From Pseudomonadota bacterium (GTDB lineage: Bacteria > Pseudomonadota > Alphaproteobacteria > Acetobacterales > Acetobacteraceae): a DNA stretch of 40,356 nucleotides. Location of the stretch: NCBI GenBank assembly GCA_021815825.1, contig JAKAZO010000020.1:1-40356 (forward strand), written 5' to 3'. The stretch's first letter is position 1. The number at the start of each line of letters is the position of its first letter. Shown in pieces: positions 7,751 through 17,363 of the stretch. Below the pieces are notes generated by a model. The model made no database searches. It was not told the DNA's origin and was given only the letters and a program-made list of their open reading frames with translations. A program made the translations under genes and the position numbers.

Positions 7751-8520
7751 GCCTCGCCGCGCCGCGGATCGCCTTTCTCGCCGCGCCCACCGATCTTGCC
7801 GCGGAGAGCAGGGCGCGGCTGCTGGCGCGCTACGGGGAAGCCTCGCTCGACGAGGCGGGCGTCGTCGTCTCGCTGGGCGGCGATGGCTTCATGCTGGAGA
7901 CGCTGCACCTGCTGCTCAGCCGGAATCTCCCCGTCTACGGCATGAATTGCGGCTCGGTCGGCTTCCTGATGAACGCCTACAGCGAGGATGATCTGCCCGA
8001 GCGCATCGCGCGCGCCCAGGCCGCCGAGCTGCACCCGTTGCGGATGCACGCGGTGACCAAGGGCGGCGCGGTGGAGGAGGCGCTGGCGCTGAACGAGGTC
8101 TCGCTGCTGCGCGAACTGCGCCAGGCGGCGAAGATCCGCATCACCGTGGACGGACGGGTGCGGATGCCGGAGCTGATCTGCGACGGCATCCTGATCGCCA
8201 CGCCCGCCGGCTCGACCGCGTATAATCTGTCCGCCCATGGCCCGATCGTGCCGCTTTCGGCCGACCTGTTGCCGATGACGCCGATTTCCGCCTTCCGCCC
8301 CCGCCGCTGGCGCGGCGCGCTGCTGCCCGGCAGCGCCGAGGTGCTGTTCGAAGTTCTGGAAGCCGAGAAGCGCCCGGTGGCGGCCGTAGCCGACTTCACC
8401 GAAGTGCGCGACGTCCTCTCCGTCGCCGTGAGCGAGGATCGCAGCGTGACCGTGCGCGTGCTGTTCGACCCGGACCAAGCGTTGTCCGAGCGCATCATCG
8501 CCGAACAGTTCACGGTGTGA
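7747..8520 (+). CDS. nadK: NAD kinase
   Basis: Phosphorylates NAD to NADP, setting the cell's NADP(H) supply. The 257-residue protein has the short alphaproteobacterial form. The GGDG motif lies at 44-47 (catalytic D46), followed by [10 protein letters not shown], the conserved Asn-Glu in LALNEVSLL, and the nucleotide-binding [13 protein letters not shown] segment. No N-terminal extension or regulatory domain is present. Its ATG overlaps the amidase stop (ATGA, 7747-7750) and its TGA overlaps the radA start, so expression of all three is probably coupled at translation. Confidence 0.96.
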   Translation: MSLAAPRIAFLAAPTDLAAESRARLLARYGEASLDEAGVVVSLGGDGFMLETLHLLLSRNLPVYGMNCGSVGFLMNAYSEDDLPERIARAQAAELHPLRMHAVTKGGAVEEALALNEVSLLRELRQAAKIRITVDGRVRMPELICDGILIATPAGSTAYNLSAHGPIVPLSADLLPMTPISAFRPRRWRGALLPGSAEVLFEVLEAEKRPVAAVADFTEVRDVLSVAVSEDRSVTVRVLFDPDQALSERIIAEQFTV

Positions 8521-9896
8521 TGGCGCGCGAGAAGGCCCGCTTCGTCTGCGCCGAATGCGGCGCCGTCACCGCCAAATGGCTCGGTCGCTGCGAGAGCTGC
8601 GGGGCCTGGAACAGCCTCGCCGAGGAGGCCCCGGCGGGCCCGGCCTCCGTGCCGCGCGGGCGGGCGGGGCGGGTCGCTTTCGTCGGCCTCGCCGGCGAGG
8701 CCGAGCCGCCGCCGCGCGTGCCCTCCGCCCTGGCGGAGCTGGACCGCGTGCTCGGCGGCGGCTTCGTGCCCGGCTCCGCGGTGCTGGTCAGTGGCGATCC
8801 CGGCATCGGCAAGTCGACGCTCATGCTCCAGGCGGCCGCCGCGCTGGCCCGGGCCGGACGGCGGGTGCTCTACATTTCGGGCGAGGAATCGGTGGCTCAG
8901 GTGCGGTTGCGCGCCCGGAGGCTCGGGCTGGAGTCCGCGCCCCTGGGGCTCGCCGCCGCCACCGCGCTGGCCGACATCGCCGCCGCGCTGGAGGCCGAGC
9001 GCGACGCGGCCTTGGTGGTGATCGATTCGATCCAGACGATGTGGCTCGAAACCCTCGACTCCGCCCCCGGCACGGTGAGCCAGGTCCGCGCCAGTGCCTT
9101 CGAGCTCGTGCGCCTGGCCAAGTCGGTCGGCTTCGCGCTGGTGCTGGTCGGCCATGTCACCAAGGACGGTGCCATCGCCGGGCCGCGCGTGCTCGAGCAC
9201 ATGGTTGATGCGGTCCTGTATTTCGAAGGCGACCGTGGCCACCAGTTCCGCATCCTGCGCGGGGTGAAGAATCGCTTCGGCGCCACCGACGAGATCGGCG
9301 TCTTCGCCATGACCGATCGCGGGCTGGCCGAGGTCGCGAATCCCTCGGCGCTGTTCCTCGCTGAGCGGCGCGGCAACGTCGCCGGCAGCGCCGTGTTCGC
9401 CGGACTGGAGGGGACGCGGCCGGTGCTGCTCGAGGTCCAGGCCCTGCTCGGCGCGGAGGCGGCGGGCCCGCCGCGGCGCGCGGTGCTGGGCTGGGAGGGC
9501 GGGCGGCTGGCGATGCTGCTGGCGGTGCTGGAGGCGCGCTGCGGGCTGCGGCTGGCCGGACGCGACGTGTTCCTCAACATCGCCGGCGGGCTGAAGGTGA
9601 ACGAGCCGGCAGCCGATCTGGCGGTGGCGGCGGCGCTGGTCTCGGCCGCTTGCGGCGTGCCCGTGGACCCGGGCATGGTCTTCTTCGGCGAGGTCGGGCT
9701 GTCCGGCGAGGTGCGTCAGGTGGCGCAAGCGGAGGCGCGGCTGAAGGAAGCCGCCAAACTCGGCTTCACCGCCGCCTGCCTGCCGCGGCGGCTGACGCGC
9801 GCGCCGCGCGGATTCCGTCCACCCGAGGGGCTCGGACTCGGCGAGATCGGCCATCTTGCCGATCTCATCGCGCGCCTGGGCGCTTCGGCCCCCTGA
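8520..9896 (+). CDS. radA: DNA repair protein RadA (Sms)
   Basis: A RecA-like ATPase and branch-migration helicase used in recombinational repair. The N-terminal zinc finger has C10, C13, C24 and C27. The RecA core carries Walker A GDPGIGKST (92-100) and the RadA-specific KNRFG motif, followed by a C-terminal Lon-protease-like domain that lacks protease function in this family. With 458 residues it is full length. A GTG immediately upstream (8517) is also in frame, but the ATG at 8520 overlaps the nadK stop as TGATG and gives the usual N-terminus. It precedes cvpA and purF, an order common in alphaproteobacteria. Confidence 0.97.
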   Translation: MAREKARFVCAECGAVTAKWLGRCESCGAWNSLAEEAPAGPASVPRGRAGRVAFVGLAGEAEPPPRVPSALAELDRVLGGGFVPGSAVLVSGDPGIGKSTLMLQAAAALARAGRRVLYISGEESVAQVRLRARRLGLESAPLGLAAATALADIAAALEAERDAALVVIDSIQTMWLETLDSAPGTVSQVRASAFELVRLAKSVGFALVLVGHVTKDGAIAGPRVLEHMVDAVLYFEGDRGHQFRILRGVKNRFGATDEIGVFAMTDRGLAEVANPSALFLAERRGNVAGSAVFAGLEGTRPVLLEVQALLGAEAAGPPRRAVLGWEGGRLAMLLAVLEARCGLRLAGRDVFLNIAGGLKVNEPAADLAVAAALVSAACGVPVDPGMVFFGEVGLSGEVRQVAQAEARLKEAAKLGFTAACLPRRLTRAPRGFRPPEGLGLGEIGHLADLIARLGASAP

Positions 9897-9990
9897 GCGG
9901 AGCGCCGAAGGTGGGCCGGGCTGGTCGCGGGGGCCCTGGCGCCGGCGGACGGCTGCCTCTATATCGCGCCAGCGCAGCGATGGCGGTTTC

Positions 9991-10629
9991 ATGACCTGGG
10001 TCGATTTCGTCGTATTCGCCGTTCTGTTCGTCTCTGCCCTGCTCGCGTTTCTGCGCGGCCTGGTGCGCGAGCTGCTCGGCATTGCCGCCTGGGCCGGCGC
10101 GTTCTATATCGCGCTGACCTTCTTCCGCCACCTCGAAGGCCCCGTTCGCGGCGTCATCCCCGACGCGGCCATCGCCGACCCGGTTGCCTTCGGCGCTCTG
10201 TTCCTGGTCGCTCTCATCGGCTTCTCGCTCGTCGCCGCCCTGCTCGGCCGGCTGGCCCGCGGTTCCGCACTCGGCGGGCTCGATCGCACGCTCGGCCTCG
10301 TTTACGGACTGGCGCGGGGTGCGGTGCTGGTCACGGCCGCCTATATTGTCGGTCAATGGGTCAGTCCGGTCGAGCGCTGGCCGGCGCCCGTGCGCGACGC
10401 GCTCAGCCTGCCGCTGGTCTATGAGGGTGCGAACTGGATGGCCGAGGCCTTGCGGCCAGCCTGCACAGTGACAAGCGGCGAGGCGTGCCGCCTGCATGTC
10501 GAGGCCCCACCCGGCCGGCAGACACGGGCGGAGGATCTGCTGCGTGTCCGCCCGGATGGCTACGCCCTTGGCTCGCGCGCGCCGTCCAAGGGTGCGGGGC
10601 CAGGCAGCGATCAGGAGAGCAATCGATGA
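9991..10629 (+). CDS. cvpA: CvpA family membrane protein
   Basis: An inner-membrane protein of 212 residues with about four hydrophobic segments in its first 130 residues (the first begins FVVFAVLFVSALLAFLRG), then a soluble tail. The family is named from colicin V production in E. coli, and its biochemical role remains poorly defined. Position directly before purF is a conserved arrangement. The ATG at 9991 opens the first membrane segment. The stop overlaps the purF start as ATGA (10626-10629). A 94-base gap separates it from radA, with TATATC at 9960-9965 as a possible but weak -10 element. Confidence 0.9.
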   Translation: MTWVDFVVFAVLFVSALLAFLRGLVRELLGIAAWAGAFYIALTFFRHLEGPVRGVIPDAAIADPVAFGALFLVALIGFSLVAALLGRLARGSALGGLDRTLGLVYGLARGAVLVTAAYIVGQWVSPVERWPAPVRDALSLPLVYEGANWMAEALRPACTVTSGEACRLHVEAPPGRQTRAEDLLRVRPDGYALGSRAPSKGAGPGSDQESNR

Positions 10630-12119
10630 CAGCGCCCGTGTCCGGTCTTCCCGAGCCGACCTCGCACGAGGACGACCATCCGCACGAGGAATGCGGCGTC
10701 TTCGGCTTGTGGAACTCGACCGACGCCGCAGCGCTCACCGCGCTCGGGCTCCATGCGCTGCAACACCGCGGCCAGGAAGCGACCGGCATCGTCGCTTATG
10801 ACGGGCGGCACTTCCACATGCATCGTGGTCTCGGTCTGGTCGGCGACAATTTTGGCGACGCCAAGGTCATCGCCGGTCTGCCGGGAACGCATGCGATCGG
10901 CCACAACCGCTATGCGACCACGGGCGACACGGTGCTGCGCAATGTCCAGCCGCTCTACGCCGACTTCGAATTCGGCGGCCTGGCGGTCGGGCACAACGGC
11001 AACCTCACCAACGCCCACGCGCTGCGCCGCGCCCTGGTGCGTCGCGGCTGCCTGTTCCAGTCCACCACCGACAGCGAGGTGTTCATCCACCTCATCGCCA
11101 TCAGCCTCTATTCGACCGTGGTGGACCGGCTGATCGACGCCTTGAAGCAGGTCGTCGGCGCCTACAGCCTGATCGCGCTCTCCAATGAAGCGCTGATCGG
11201 CGCGCGCGACCCGCTCGGCGTGCGCCCGCTGATCCTCGGCCGCCTCACCGGCGGTGATGCGCCGGCCGGCGGCGGCTGGGTGCTCGCCTCGGAGACCTGC
11301 GCGCTGGACATCGTCGGCGCCGAGTTCGTCCGCGACGTCGAACCCGGGGAGGTGGTGGTCATCAATGACCAGGGGGTGCACTCCATCCGCCCCTTCAGCC
11401 GCCTGCGCTCGCGCTTCTGCGTCTTCGAATACATCTACTTCGCCCGTCCGGACTCGGTGGTCGAGGGCATGCCGGTCTACGAGGCGCGCAAGCGAATCGG
11501 CCGCGAGCTGGCGCGCGAGAGCGGGATTCCGGCCGATGTCGTCGTGCCGGTGCCGGACTCGGGCGTGCCGGCGGCGATGGGCTATTCGCTGGAAAGCCGG
11601 CTGCCGTTCGAGCTCGGCATCATCCGCAATCACTATGTCGGGCGCACCTTCATCGAGCCGACCGACCAGATCCGCCATCTCGGCGTCAAGCTCAAGCACT
11701 CGGCCAACCGCCCGATCCTCGAGGGCAAGCGCGTCGTGCTGGTGGACGATTCGATCGTGCGCGGCACCACCAGCCGCAAGATCGTCGAGATGGTGCGTGC
11801 CGCCGGGGCGGCGGAAGTGCATATGCGCATCTCCTCGCCGCCGACGACGCATTCCTGCTTCTACGGCATCGACACGCCCGAGCGCGAGAAGCTGCTCGCC
11901 GCGCGGCACGACGTCGAGGCCATGGCGCAGCTGATCGGCGCGGATACGCTCGCCTTCATTTCGATCGACGGGCTCTACCGCGCCCTCGGCCATGCCGGAC
12001 GGAACCCCGAGGCGCCGCATTTCTGTGATGCCTGCTTCACCGGCGACTATCCGATCGCGCTCTCGGACATGACCGAGAACGACAGCCGCCAGCTCAGCCT
12101 GCTGGCCGAAGGGCGTTGA
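10626..12119 (+). CDS. purF: Amidophosphoribosyltransferase
   Basis: Catalyses the first committed step of purine synthesis, converting PRPP and glutamine to phosphoribosylamine. The 497-residue protein has an Ntn-type glutaminase domain with nucleophile C23 in EECGVFG, implying removal of a 22-residue propeptide. The phosphoribosyltransferase half has the PRPP loop VVLVDDSIVRGTTS. Cysteines in SETCALD, HSCFYGID and the CDACF motif match the four ligands of the Bacillus-type [4Fe-4S] enzyme, so this is the iron-sulfur form. The ATG at 10626 follows AGGAG and overlaps the cvpA stop. Confidence 0.98.
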   Translation: MTAPVSGLPEPTSHEDDHPHEECGVFGLWNSTDAAALTALGLHALQHRGQEATGIVAYDGRHFHMHRGLGLVGDNFGDAKVIAGLPGTHAIGHNRYATTGDTVLRNVQPLYADFEFGGLAVGHNGNLTNAHALRRALVRRGCLFQSTTDSEVFIHLIAISLYSTVVDRLIDALKQVVGAYSLIALSNEALIGARDPLGVRPLILGRLTGGDAPAGGGWVLASETCALDIVGAEFVRDVEPGEVVVINDQGVHSIRPFSRLRSRFCVFEYIYFARPDSVVEGMPVYEARKRIGRELARESGIPADVVVPVPDSGVPAAMGYSLESRLPFELGIIRNHYVGRTFIEPTDQIRHLGVKLKHSANRPILEGKRVVLVDDSIVRGTTSRKIVEMVRAAGAAEVHMRISSPPTTHSCFYGIDTPEREKLLAARHDVEAMAQLIGADTLAFISIDGLYRALGHAGRNPEAPHFCDACFTGDYPIALSDMTENDSRQLSLLAEGR

Positions 12120-12121
12120 GC

Positions 12122-12847
12122 GTGACGGTGGCCCCGGACCGGCCGCTCGCCGGGCGCGTCGCGCTCGTCACCGGGGCAAGCCGTGGCCTGGGTGCGGCCG
12201 CCGCGATCGAGCTGGCCCGGCTCGGCGCGCAGCTGGTGATCACCGCGCGCACCGAGGGGGGGCTCGCCGAGACCGATGATGCGATCCGCGCGCTCGGCGG
12301 TCCTGCCGCCGTGCTGCTGCCGCTCGATCTCGCCGACGGCACCGCGCTGGACGCGCTGGGCCCCTCGCTCTTCGCCCGCTTCCGCCGGCTGGACATCGTG
12401 GTCAGCGCCGCGGCGACGCTGGGCAAGCTGACCCCGGCCGCGCATATCCTGCCGCGCGACTACGAGGAGGTGATGACGGTCAACCTCGCCGCGGCGTGGC
12501 GGCTGATCCGCAGTTGCGGGCCGCTGCTGCAGATCGCCGAGGCCGGCCGGGCGGTGTTCGTCACCTGCCGGCAGGGGCGCGCGCCGGCGGCCTACTGGGG
12601 CGCCTATGGGGCCAGCAAGGCGGCGCTGGACAACCTGGTGCGGAGCTGGGCAGCGGAAATCGGCGACGGCCGGTTGCGGGTGAACCTGTTCGACCCCGGT
12701 CCGATGGCGACCCGCCTGCGCGCCAGCGCCATGCCCGGCGAGGACCCGGCCAGCCTGCCCCGCCCGGCGGAGCTTGCCCCGGCGCTGGCCGCGCTCTGCC
12801 TGCCGGCGGAGACCCGCCAGGGCAGCCTGACCGGCCCGGGCTGCTGA
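12122..12847 (+). CDS. Short-chain dehydrogenase/reductase (YciK-like)
   Basis: A 241-residue classical-type SDR. The cofactor motif is TGASRGLG and the catalytic pair is Y-x3-K in AYGASKAAL. The catalytic serine normally found 12-13 residues before the tyrosine is not visible: the equivalent stretch reads VFVTCRQG, offering Thr or Cys. Activity may therefore be altered, or Thr may substitute. It directly follows purF. The GTG at 12122 sits about eight bases after GAAGGG, and a TTG at 12116 overlapping the purF stop is a less likely start. The substrate is unknown. It converges on glpK with a 10-base gap. Confidence 0.85.
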   Translation: MTVAPDRPLAGRVALVTGASRGLGAAAAIELARLGAQLVITARTEGGLAETDDAIRALGGPAAVLLPLDLADGTALDALGPSLFARFRRLDIVVSAAATLGKLTPAAHILPRDYEEVMTVNLAAAWRLIRSCGPLLQIAEAGRAVFVTCRQGRAPAAYWGAYGASKAALDNLVRSWAAEIGDGRLRVNLFDPGPMATRLRASAMPGEDPASLPRPAELAPALAALCLPAETRQGSLTGPGC

Positions 12848-12857
12848 GCGCGGCGCG

Positions 12858-14360
12858 CTATGCGCTGCTGCGCGTGCGTCGCACCGCGTCGTGCCAGGCC
12901 GCGAGCCGGTGCGCCCGTTCGGGCTCGGCCATGACCGGCTCGAATCGTCGCTCCGCCTGCCACAGCGTGGCGAAATCATCGGGTTCGGGGCAGACGCCGG
13001 CGGCGCGCCCGGCGAGATAGGCGGCGCCGAGGACCGTCGTCTCGGGCTGGCGCGGCCGGTCCACCGGGCTGGCCAGGATGTCGGCCAGGAACTGCATCGC
13101 CCAGTCCGAGGCGCTCAGGCCGCCATCGGCGCGCAGCACCGTCGTCGGGCCTGGCCCGGCCTCCCGGTGCATCGCCGCGATCAGGTCGTGGGTCTGAAAG
13201 CCGACGCATTCGAGCGCGGCGCGGGCCAGCTCGGCCGGGCCGGTCGCGCGGGTCAGGCCGAACAGCGCCCCGCGCGCCTCGGCGTCCCAATACGGCGCGC
13301 CGAGACCGGTGAAGGCGGGCACGAGCACCACCGACTGCGCCGGATCGGCGGCGGCGGCGAGCGGTCCGGCCTCATCGCTGGCGCCGAGCAGGCCGAGCCC
13401 GTCGCGCAGCCACTGCACGGCCGCGCCGGCGACGAAGATCGAGCCTTCCAGCGCATACACCCGCGTGCCTCGGTGCTGCCAGGCGATGGTGGTGAGCAGG
13501 CGCTGGCGGGAGGCGACCGGCGTCGCGCCGGTGTTGAGCAGGACGAAGGCGCCGGTGCCGAAGGTCGCCTTGGCCATGCCGGCGCTGAAGCAACACTGCC
13601 CGATGGCGGCCGCCTGCTGGTCGCCGGCGATGCCGAGGATGGGAACGGGCGCGCCGAGGAGAGCGGCCTCCGTGGTGCCGAACGCCGCGCCGCAATCGCG
13701 CACCTCGGCGAGCAGCGCAGCGGGGATGCGGAACAGGTCGAGCAGCTCCGGGTCCCAGACGCCGCGGCGGATGTCGAACAGCAGCGTGCGGCTGGCATTG
13801 GTCGCGTCGGTGGCGTGGACGCGCCCGCCGGTCAGCCGCCAGAGCAGGAACGTGTCGACGGTGCCGGCGGCCAGCTCGCCCCGTTCGGCGCGGGCGCGCG
13901 CGCCGGGGATGGTGTCGAGCAGCCAGGCGAGCTTGGTGGCGGAGAAATACGGGTCGAGCAGCAGCCCGGTGCGGGCAGAGATGTCCGGTTCGCAGCCCTG
14001 GTTCCGGAGCGACCGGCAAAGCGGCTCGGTGCGCCGGTCCTGCCAGACGATGGCGCGATGGATGGGGCGCCCGCTGGCACGCTCCCAGATCATCACCGTC
14101 TCGCGCTGATTGGTGATGCCGAGCCCGGCGATCGCGCGCGCCTCGATGCCGGTGCGGTCGAGCACCTCGCGCAGCGCCGCGACCGTGCCCTGCCAGATCT
14201 CCTCCGGATCGTGCTCGACCCACCCGGGTGCAGGGAAATGCTGCGGCAGGTCGCGCCGGGCGATGGCCAGCGTGGTCAGCTCCGGCGGCCGCAGCAGCGC
14301 CGCCCGGGTCGAGGTCGTCCCCTGATCGAGGGCGAGGACCGGCGCGGCCGACCGACTCAC
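12858..14360 (-). CDS. glpK: Glycerol kinase
   Basis: Phosphorylates glycerol to sn-glycerol 3-phosphate in the cytoplasm. The 500-residue FGGY-family protein contains the N-terminal phosphate motif [12 protein letters not shown], the glycerol-site segments GITNQRET and VWQDRRT, the [14 protein letters not shown] helix and the C-terminal DGGLSASDW region, so it is full length and apparently intact. No glpF or glpD is in the window. The GTG start at 14360 overlaps the stop of the sensor-kinase gene as GTGA, making kinase and sensor translationally coupled. It ends ten bases from the convergent SDR gene, with no terminator-like hairpin. Confidence 0.96.
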   Translation of the reverse strand: MSRSAAPVLALDQGTTSTRAALLRPPELTTLAIARRDLPQHFPAPGWVEHDPEEIWQGTVAALREVLDRTGIEARAIAGLGITNQRETVMIWERASGRPIHRAIVWQDRRTEPLCRSLRNQGCEPDISARTGLLLDPYFSATKLAWLLDTIPGARARAERGELAAGTVDTFLLWRLTGGRVHATDATNASRTLLFDIRRGVWDPELLDLFRIPAALLAEVRDCGAAFGTTEAALLGAPVPILGIAGDQQAAAIGQCCFSAGMAKATFGTGAFVLLNTGATPVASRQRLLTTIAWQHRGTRVYALEGSIFVAGAAVQWLRDGLGLLGASDEAGPLAAAADPAQSVVLVPAFTGLGAPYWDAEARGALFGLTRATGPAELARAALECVGFQTHDLIAAMHREAGPGPTTVLRADGGLSASDWAMQFLADILASPVDRPRQPETTVLGAAYLAGRAAGVCPEPDDFATLWQAERRFEPVMAEPERAHRLAAWHDAVRRTRSSA

Positions 14361-16348
14361 GCCTCGCCCGGCTCCTTCGCCCCCGGCCGCTGCGTCAGCC
14401 TGCGGAGGACTCTCTGCAGCTCAGCCATGCGATAGGGCTTGGCGATGAACGGGGTGTCCCCGTGGGCGGCGTCGAGGGTGCGCAGCGTTTCGCGCGCATA
14501 GCCGGAGGCGAGCAGCACCGGCAGGTCCGGGCGGAGCGCGCGCGCCTGGTTCGCGAGTTCGACGCCATCGACACCGTGCGGCATGACGACATCGGTGAAC
14601 AGCGCGTCGATCGGCACGCCGCGCTGGAGAATGCTGAGCGCCTGGTGCGCGTCCTCGGCGGCGAAGACCTGATAGCCGCTGCCCTCCAGCGCCTCGGCCG
14701 CGATCTCGCGCACTTCGGGATCATCCTCGACGAGGAGGATCGCCGGGCGTTCCCGCGCCAGCCCGGCTTGGGCCGGCTTCGGCTCCACCGCGGCGCGCGG
14801 CAGCAGCAGCCGGACCACGGTGCCCTCATTCTCGCGGCTCTCGATCTCCAGCCCGCCAGCGGACTGGCGGGCGAAGCCGTGCACCTGGCTGAGTCCGAGG
14901 CCGGATCCGAGGCCTGGCGGCTTGGTCGAGAAGAACGGTTCGACGGCGCGCTGCCGCACCGCTTCGGACATGCCGGCGCCGGTATCGCGCACGGCCACGG
15001 CGACGTGCGGGCCGGCGGCCAGCTCGCCGAGAGCGGCCGCCTCCTCGGCCGAGAGCGTGACATTCCGCGTCTCGATGGTCAGCGTGCCGCCCTTCGTCAT
15101 CGCCTCGCGCGCATTGACCACGAGGTTGAGCACGGCGGACTGGAACTGGCCCTGATCCACCAGCACCGCATCCAGCTGCGGATCCAGATCCAGGCGCAAC
15201 GTCACGGCATCGCTCACGGCCCGCTCGAGCAGCGCCTCGAAGACCCGGATCAGGCCGTTGAGGTCCGTCAGCACCGGGCGTTGGCGCTGGCGCCCGGCAA
15301 AGGTCAGAAGCTGGGCGTTGAGCTTCTGCCCCCGCTCGATCGCGTGATGCACGGTCTCGGCCAGACGCCCGACGCGGGCGTCGCCCGAATAGCGGCCCAT
15401 GAGATCGACGCTGCCGGCGATGGTGGTCAGCAGATTGTTGAAATCATGCGCGACCCCGGCGGTCAGATGGCCGATCGCCTCCATCTTCTGCGCCTGCTGC
15501 GCACGCTCGCGGGCCTGTTCCATCGCATAGCGGTCGGTGATGTCGCGGGTGATCTTGACGAAGCCGAGCAGGTCGCCGTCGCTGCTGAACACCGGGTTGA
15601 TGACGATGCTGGCGCGAAACTGGCTGCCATCCTTGCGCACCCGCCAGCATTCGGCGCTGAAGTGCCCGACCGTCGCGGCCTCGGCCAGCGCGCGGTCGGC
15701 CTCGCCGGCGCGCCGGTCGGCCTCGGTGCAGAAGGTCGACACATGGCGCCCGACGACCTCCGCAGCGGTATACCCCTTGATGCGTTCGGCGCCAGCGTTC
15801 CAGCTCGTGATCATGCCGTGCAGGTCGAGCGTGTAGATGGCGTAGTCGACGACGCTGTCGATGAAGCGGCGGAACAGCTCCTGGCTCAGATGCAGCGCCT
15901 CCGCCGCCTGCATCCGCTCGCTGAGATCGCGCAGGACGACGGCATAGCCGGCGACCGAGCCGTCGGGGCCGATGACGCGGCCGACCGTGGTCTGTGCCGG
16001 GAAGCGGGTCGCGTCCTTGCGCAGGCGCCAGGCTTCCTCCTCGAACCGTCCGTCTTCCCGCGCCATTTGCAGCGCCAGCGCGGGGCGCTCGTTGGCCTGG
16101 TCCTTGGGTGGATACAGGATATCGATCGGCTGGCCGATCACCTCGTGGGCGACATAGCCGGTCAGCCGTTCGGCGCCGATGTTCCAATCCGTGATGGTGC
16201 CGGCGAGGTCCACTGAGAAGATCGCGTGATCGAGAACGCTGTCCAGCATGGCGTCGAGCCCGCCCGTCTGGTCGCCTTCCCCGGCCTTTATCCCGGGCTC
16301 TGTCCCGGGCTGCACACCAGGGGGTAGCCCCGGTCCGTGATGGCTCAT
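14357..16348 (-). CDS. Soluble hybrid sensor histidine kinase (PAS-PAS-HisKA-HATPase-REC)
   Basis: A 663-residue two-component sensor with no membrane segment, so it senses a cytoplasmic signal. Domains are PAS 1 (about 32-145), PAS 2 (about 160-275), HisKA with phospho-acceptor H301 in GVAHDFNN, HATPase with the N-box N408/N412, DTGAGM (455-460) and GSGLGLS (481-487), and a C-terminal receiver with acid pocket E541-D543, phospho-acceptor D586 and K637. No DNA-binding output domain is attached, so the receiver may regulate the kinase or act as a phosphate sink. The ATG at 16348 follows GAGGGGG. It is followed directly by glpK with a four-base overlap, suggesting that it senses or controls glycerol or energy status. 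That link is inference. Confidence 0.93.
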   Translation of the reverse strand: MSHHGPGLPPGVQPGTEPGIKAGEGDQTGGLDAMLDSVLDHAIFSVDLAGTITDWNIGAERLTGYVAHEVIGQPIDILYPPKDQANERPALALQMAREDGRFEEEAWRLRKDATRFPAQTTVGRVIGPDGSVAGYAVVLRDLSERMQAAEALHLSQELFRRFIDSVVDYAIYTLDLHGMITSWNAGAERIKGYTAAEVVGRHVSTFCTEADRRAGEADRALAEAATVGHFSAECWRVRKDGSQFRASIVINPVFSSDGDLLGFVKITRDITDRYAMEQARERAQQAQKMEAIGHLTAGVAHDFNNLLTTIAGSVDLMGRYSGDARVGRLAETVHHAIERGQKLNAQLLTFAGRQRQRPVLTDLNGLIRVFEALLERAVSDAVTLRLDLDPQLDAVLVDQGQFQSAVLNLVVNAREAMTKGGTLTIETRNVTLSAEEAAALGELAAGPHVAVAVRDTGAGMSEAVRQRAVEPFFSTKPPGLGSGLGLSQVHGFARQSAGGLEIESRENEGTVVRLLLPRAAVEPKPAQAGLARERPAILLVEDDPEVREIAAEALEGSGYQVFAAEDAHQALSILQRGVPIDALFTDVVMPHGVDGVELANQARALRPDLPVLLASGYARETLRTLDAAHGDTPFIAKPYRMAELQRVLRRLTQRPGAKEPGEA

Positions 16349-16565
16349 CGGTCGCCCCCTCACCGCTGGCCGTCAACAGGTTGCTCGGCTCCGAGGCCGC
16401 CGTGCGCGTGACAGGATAGGCTTCGGCCAGCCGTGAAAGCTTAGGCCATGCCGAGGCGTGAGCGCAATCGAGACCGCTACCCAAGCTCGCATATGAGTCC
16501 TGCTCTGCAATCAGTGTGGAGGTGATCCGGGTGCGATCCGCGGCGGCTGCACCAACGCGTCGCGT
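16349..16565 (-). other. Intergenic region between sensor kinase and fetB
   Basis: This 217-base gap presumably holds the promoter of the sensor kinase-glpK pair and the end of the exporter transcript. I see no convincing -35/-10 pair, no hairpin followed by a T run, and no credible small gene. Confidence 0.4.
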
Positions 16566-17363
16566 TCATCGCGGGCGCAGGCGGTCGAGCCGCAGCCGCT
16601 GGCGCGGGTCGGTGAGCAGCCGCACCGCCAGCAGCACCGCCGCCACCGACGCCAGCGCGCCCCCGCCGGCGAGCAGGAACATCAGCAGGATTTGATACTT
16701 GACCGCCTCCATCGGATCCATCCCGGCCAGAATCTGACCGGTCATGATGCCGGGCAGGGTCACAACGCCGGCGGCCGACATCTGGTTGATCATCGGCAGC
16801 ATGCCGCGGCGGATCGCCTGGCGCGCCAGGCGCGCCATCGCGGTGCCGAAGGTTGCGCCCAGGGCCAGCTGCGCCTCCACCGCGGCGCGTTCGCGCACGA
16901 CGCTGCCGAGCAGCGCGTCCAGCGCCAGGCTGGCCGCGTTGAGCACATTGCCGAGGATGATGCCGGCGAGGGGCACGGCATAGCGCGGATCGTACCATGG
17001 CACCGGGCGGATCGCCGTGGTCAGGGCGAACACCGCCGTCAGACAGGCTGCGCCGGCCACCGCCGAGCCGGCGACGGCGAGGTTGCCGAAGCGTCCGAGT
17101 TGCTGCTCCGGGCGCGCCGCCACCTCGCGCGCCGCGATCGCCGCCATCAGCATCACCACGGCCAGCGTCAGCGCCGGCGATGCGGCGTCGAACACCCGGT
17201 GCAGGATCACGCCGACGACGAGGAGCTGGATGACCATCCGCGCCGCCGCGACGCCGAGCTGGCGGTGCAGCCCGAGCCGGAGCGAAACGGACAGCGCCGC
17301 GTCGAGCACCAGCAGCAGCGCCGAGACGGCAAGATCGCGCGGCGTGAGCAGGATCGGGTTCAC
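16566..17363 (-). CDS. FetB-like ABC exporter permease
   Basis: A 265-residue inner-membrane protein of the FetB/YbbM family (UPF0014), whose E. coli member with FetA is linked to iron export and peroxide tolerance. About seven hydrophobic segments are visible, and the family motifs PLAGIILGNVLNAASLALD and LPGIMTGQILAGMDP are present. The GTG start at 17363 overlaps the ATPase gene's stop as GTGA, so the two subunits are translationally coupled. It is the last gene of the tetR-M20-ATPase-permease run. The substrate is inferred from the family only. Confidence 0.88.
   Translation of the reverse strand: MNPILLTPRDLAVSALLLVLDAALSVSLRLGLHRQLGVAAARMVIQLLVVGVILHRVFDAASPALTLAVVMLMAAIAAREVAARPEQQLGRFGNLAVAGSAVAGAACLTAVFALTTAIRPVPWYDPRYAVPLAGIILGNVLNAASLALDALLGSVVRERAAVEAQLALGATFGTAMARLARQAIRRGMLPMINQMSAAGVVTLPGIMTGQILAGMDPMEAVKYQILLMFLLAGGGALASVAAVLLAVRLLTDPRQRLRLDRLRPR

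Noticed and set aside
7977-10082. A 701-residue minus-strand open frame across nadK, radA and cvpA
   Set aside because: Antisense shadow of three conserved genes, with no recognisable domain and no ribosome-binding site.
16373-16492. A 39-codon minus-strand frame upstream of the sensor kinase
   Set aside because: No ribosome-binding site, an Arg/Pro-rich product without pattern, and an unremarkable length for chance in this composition.
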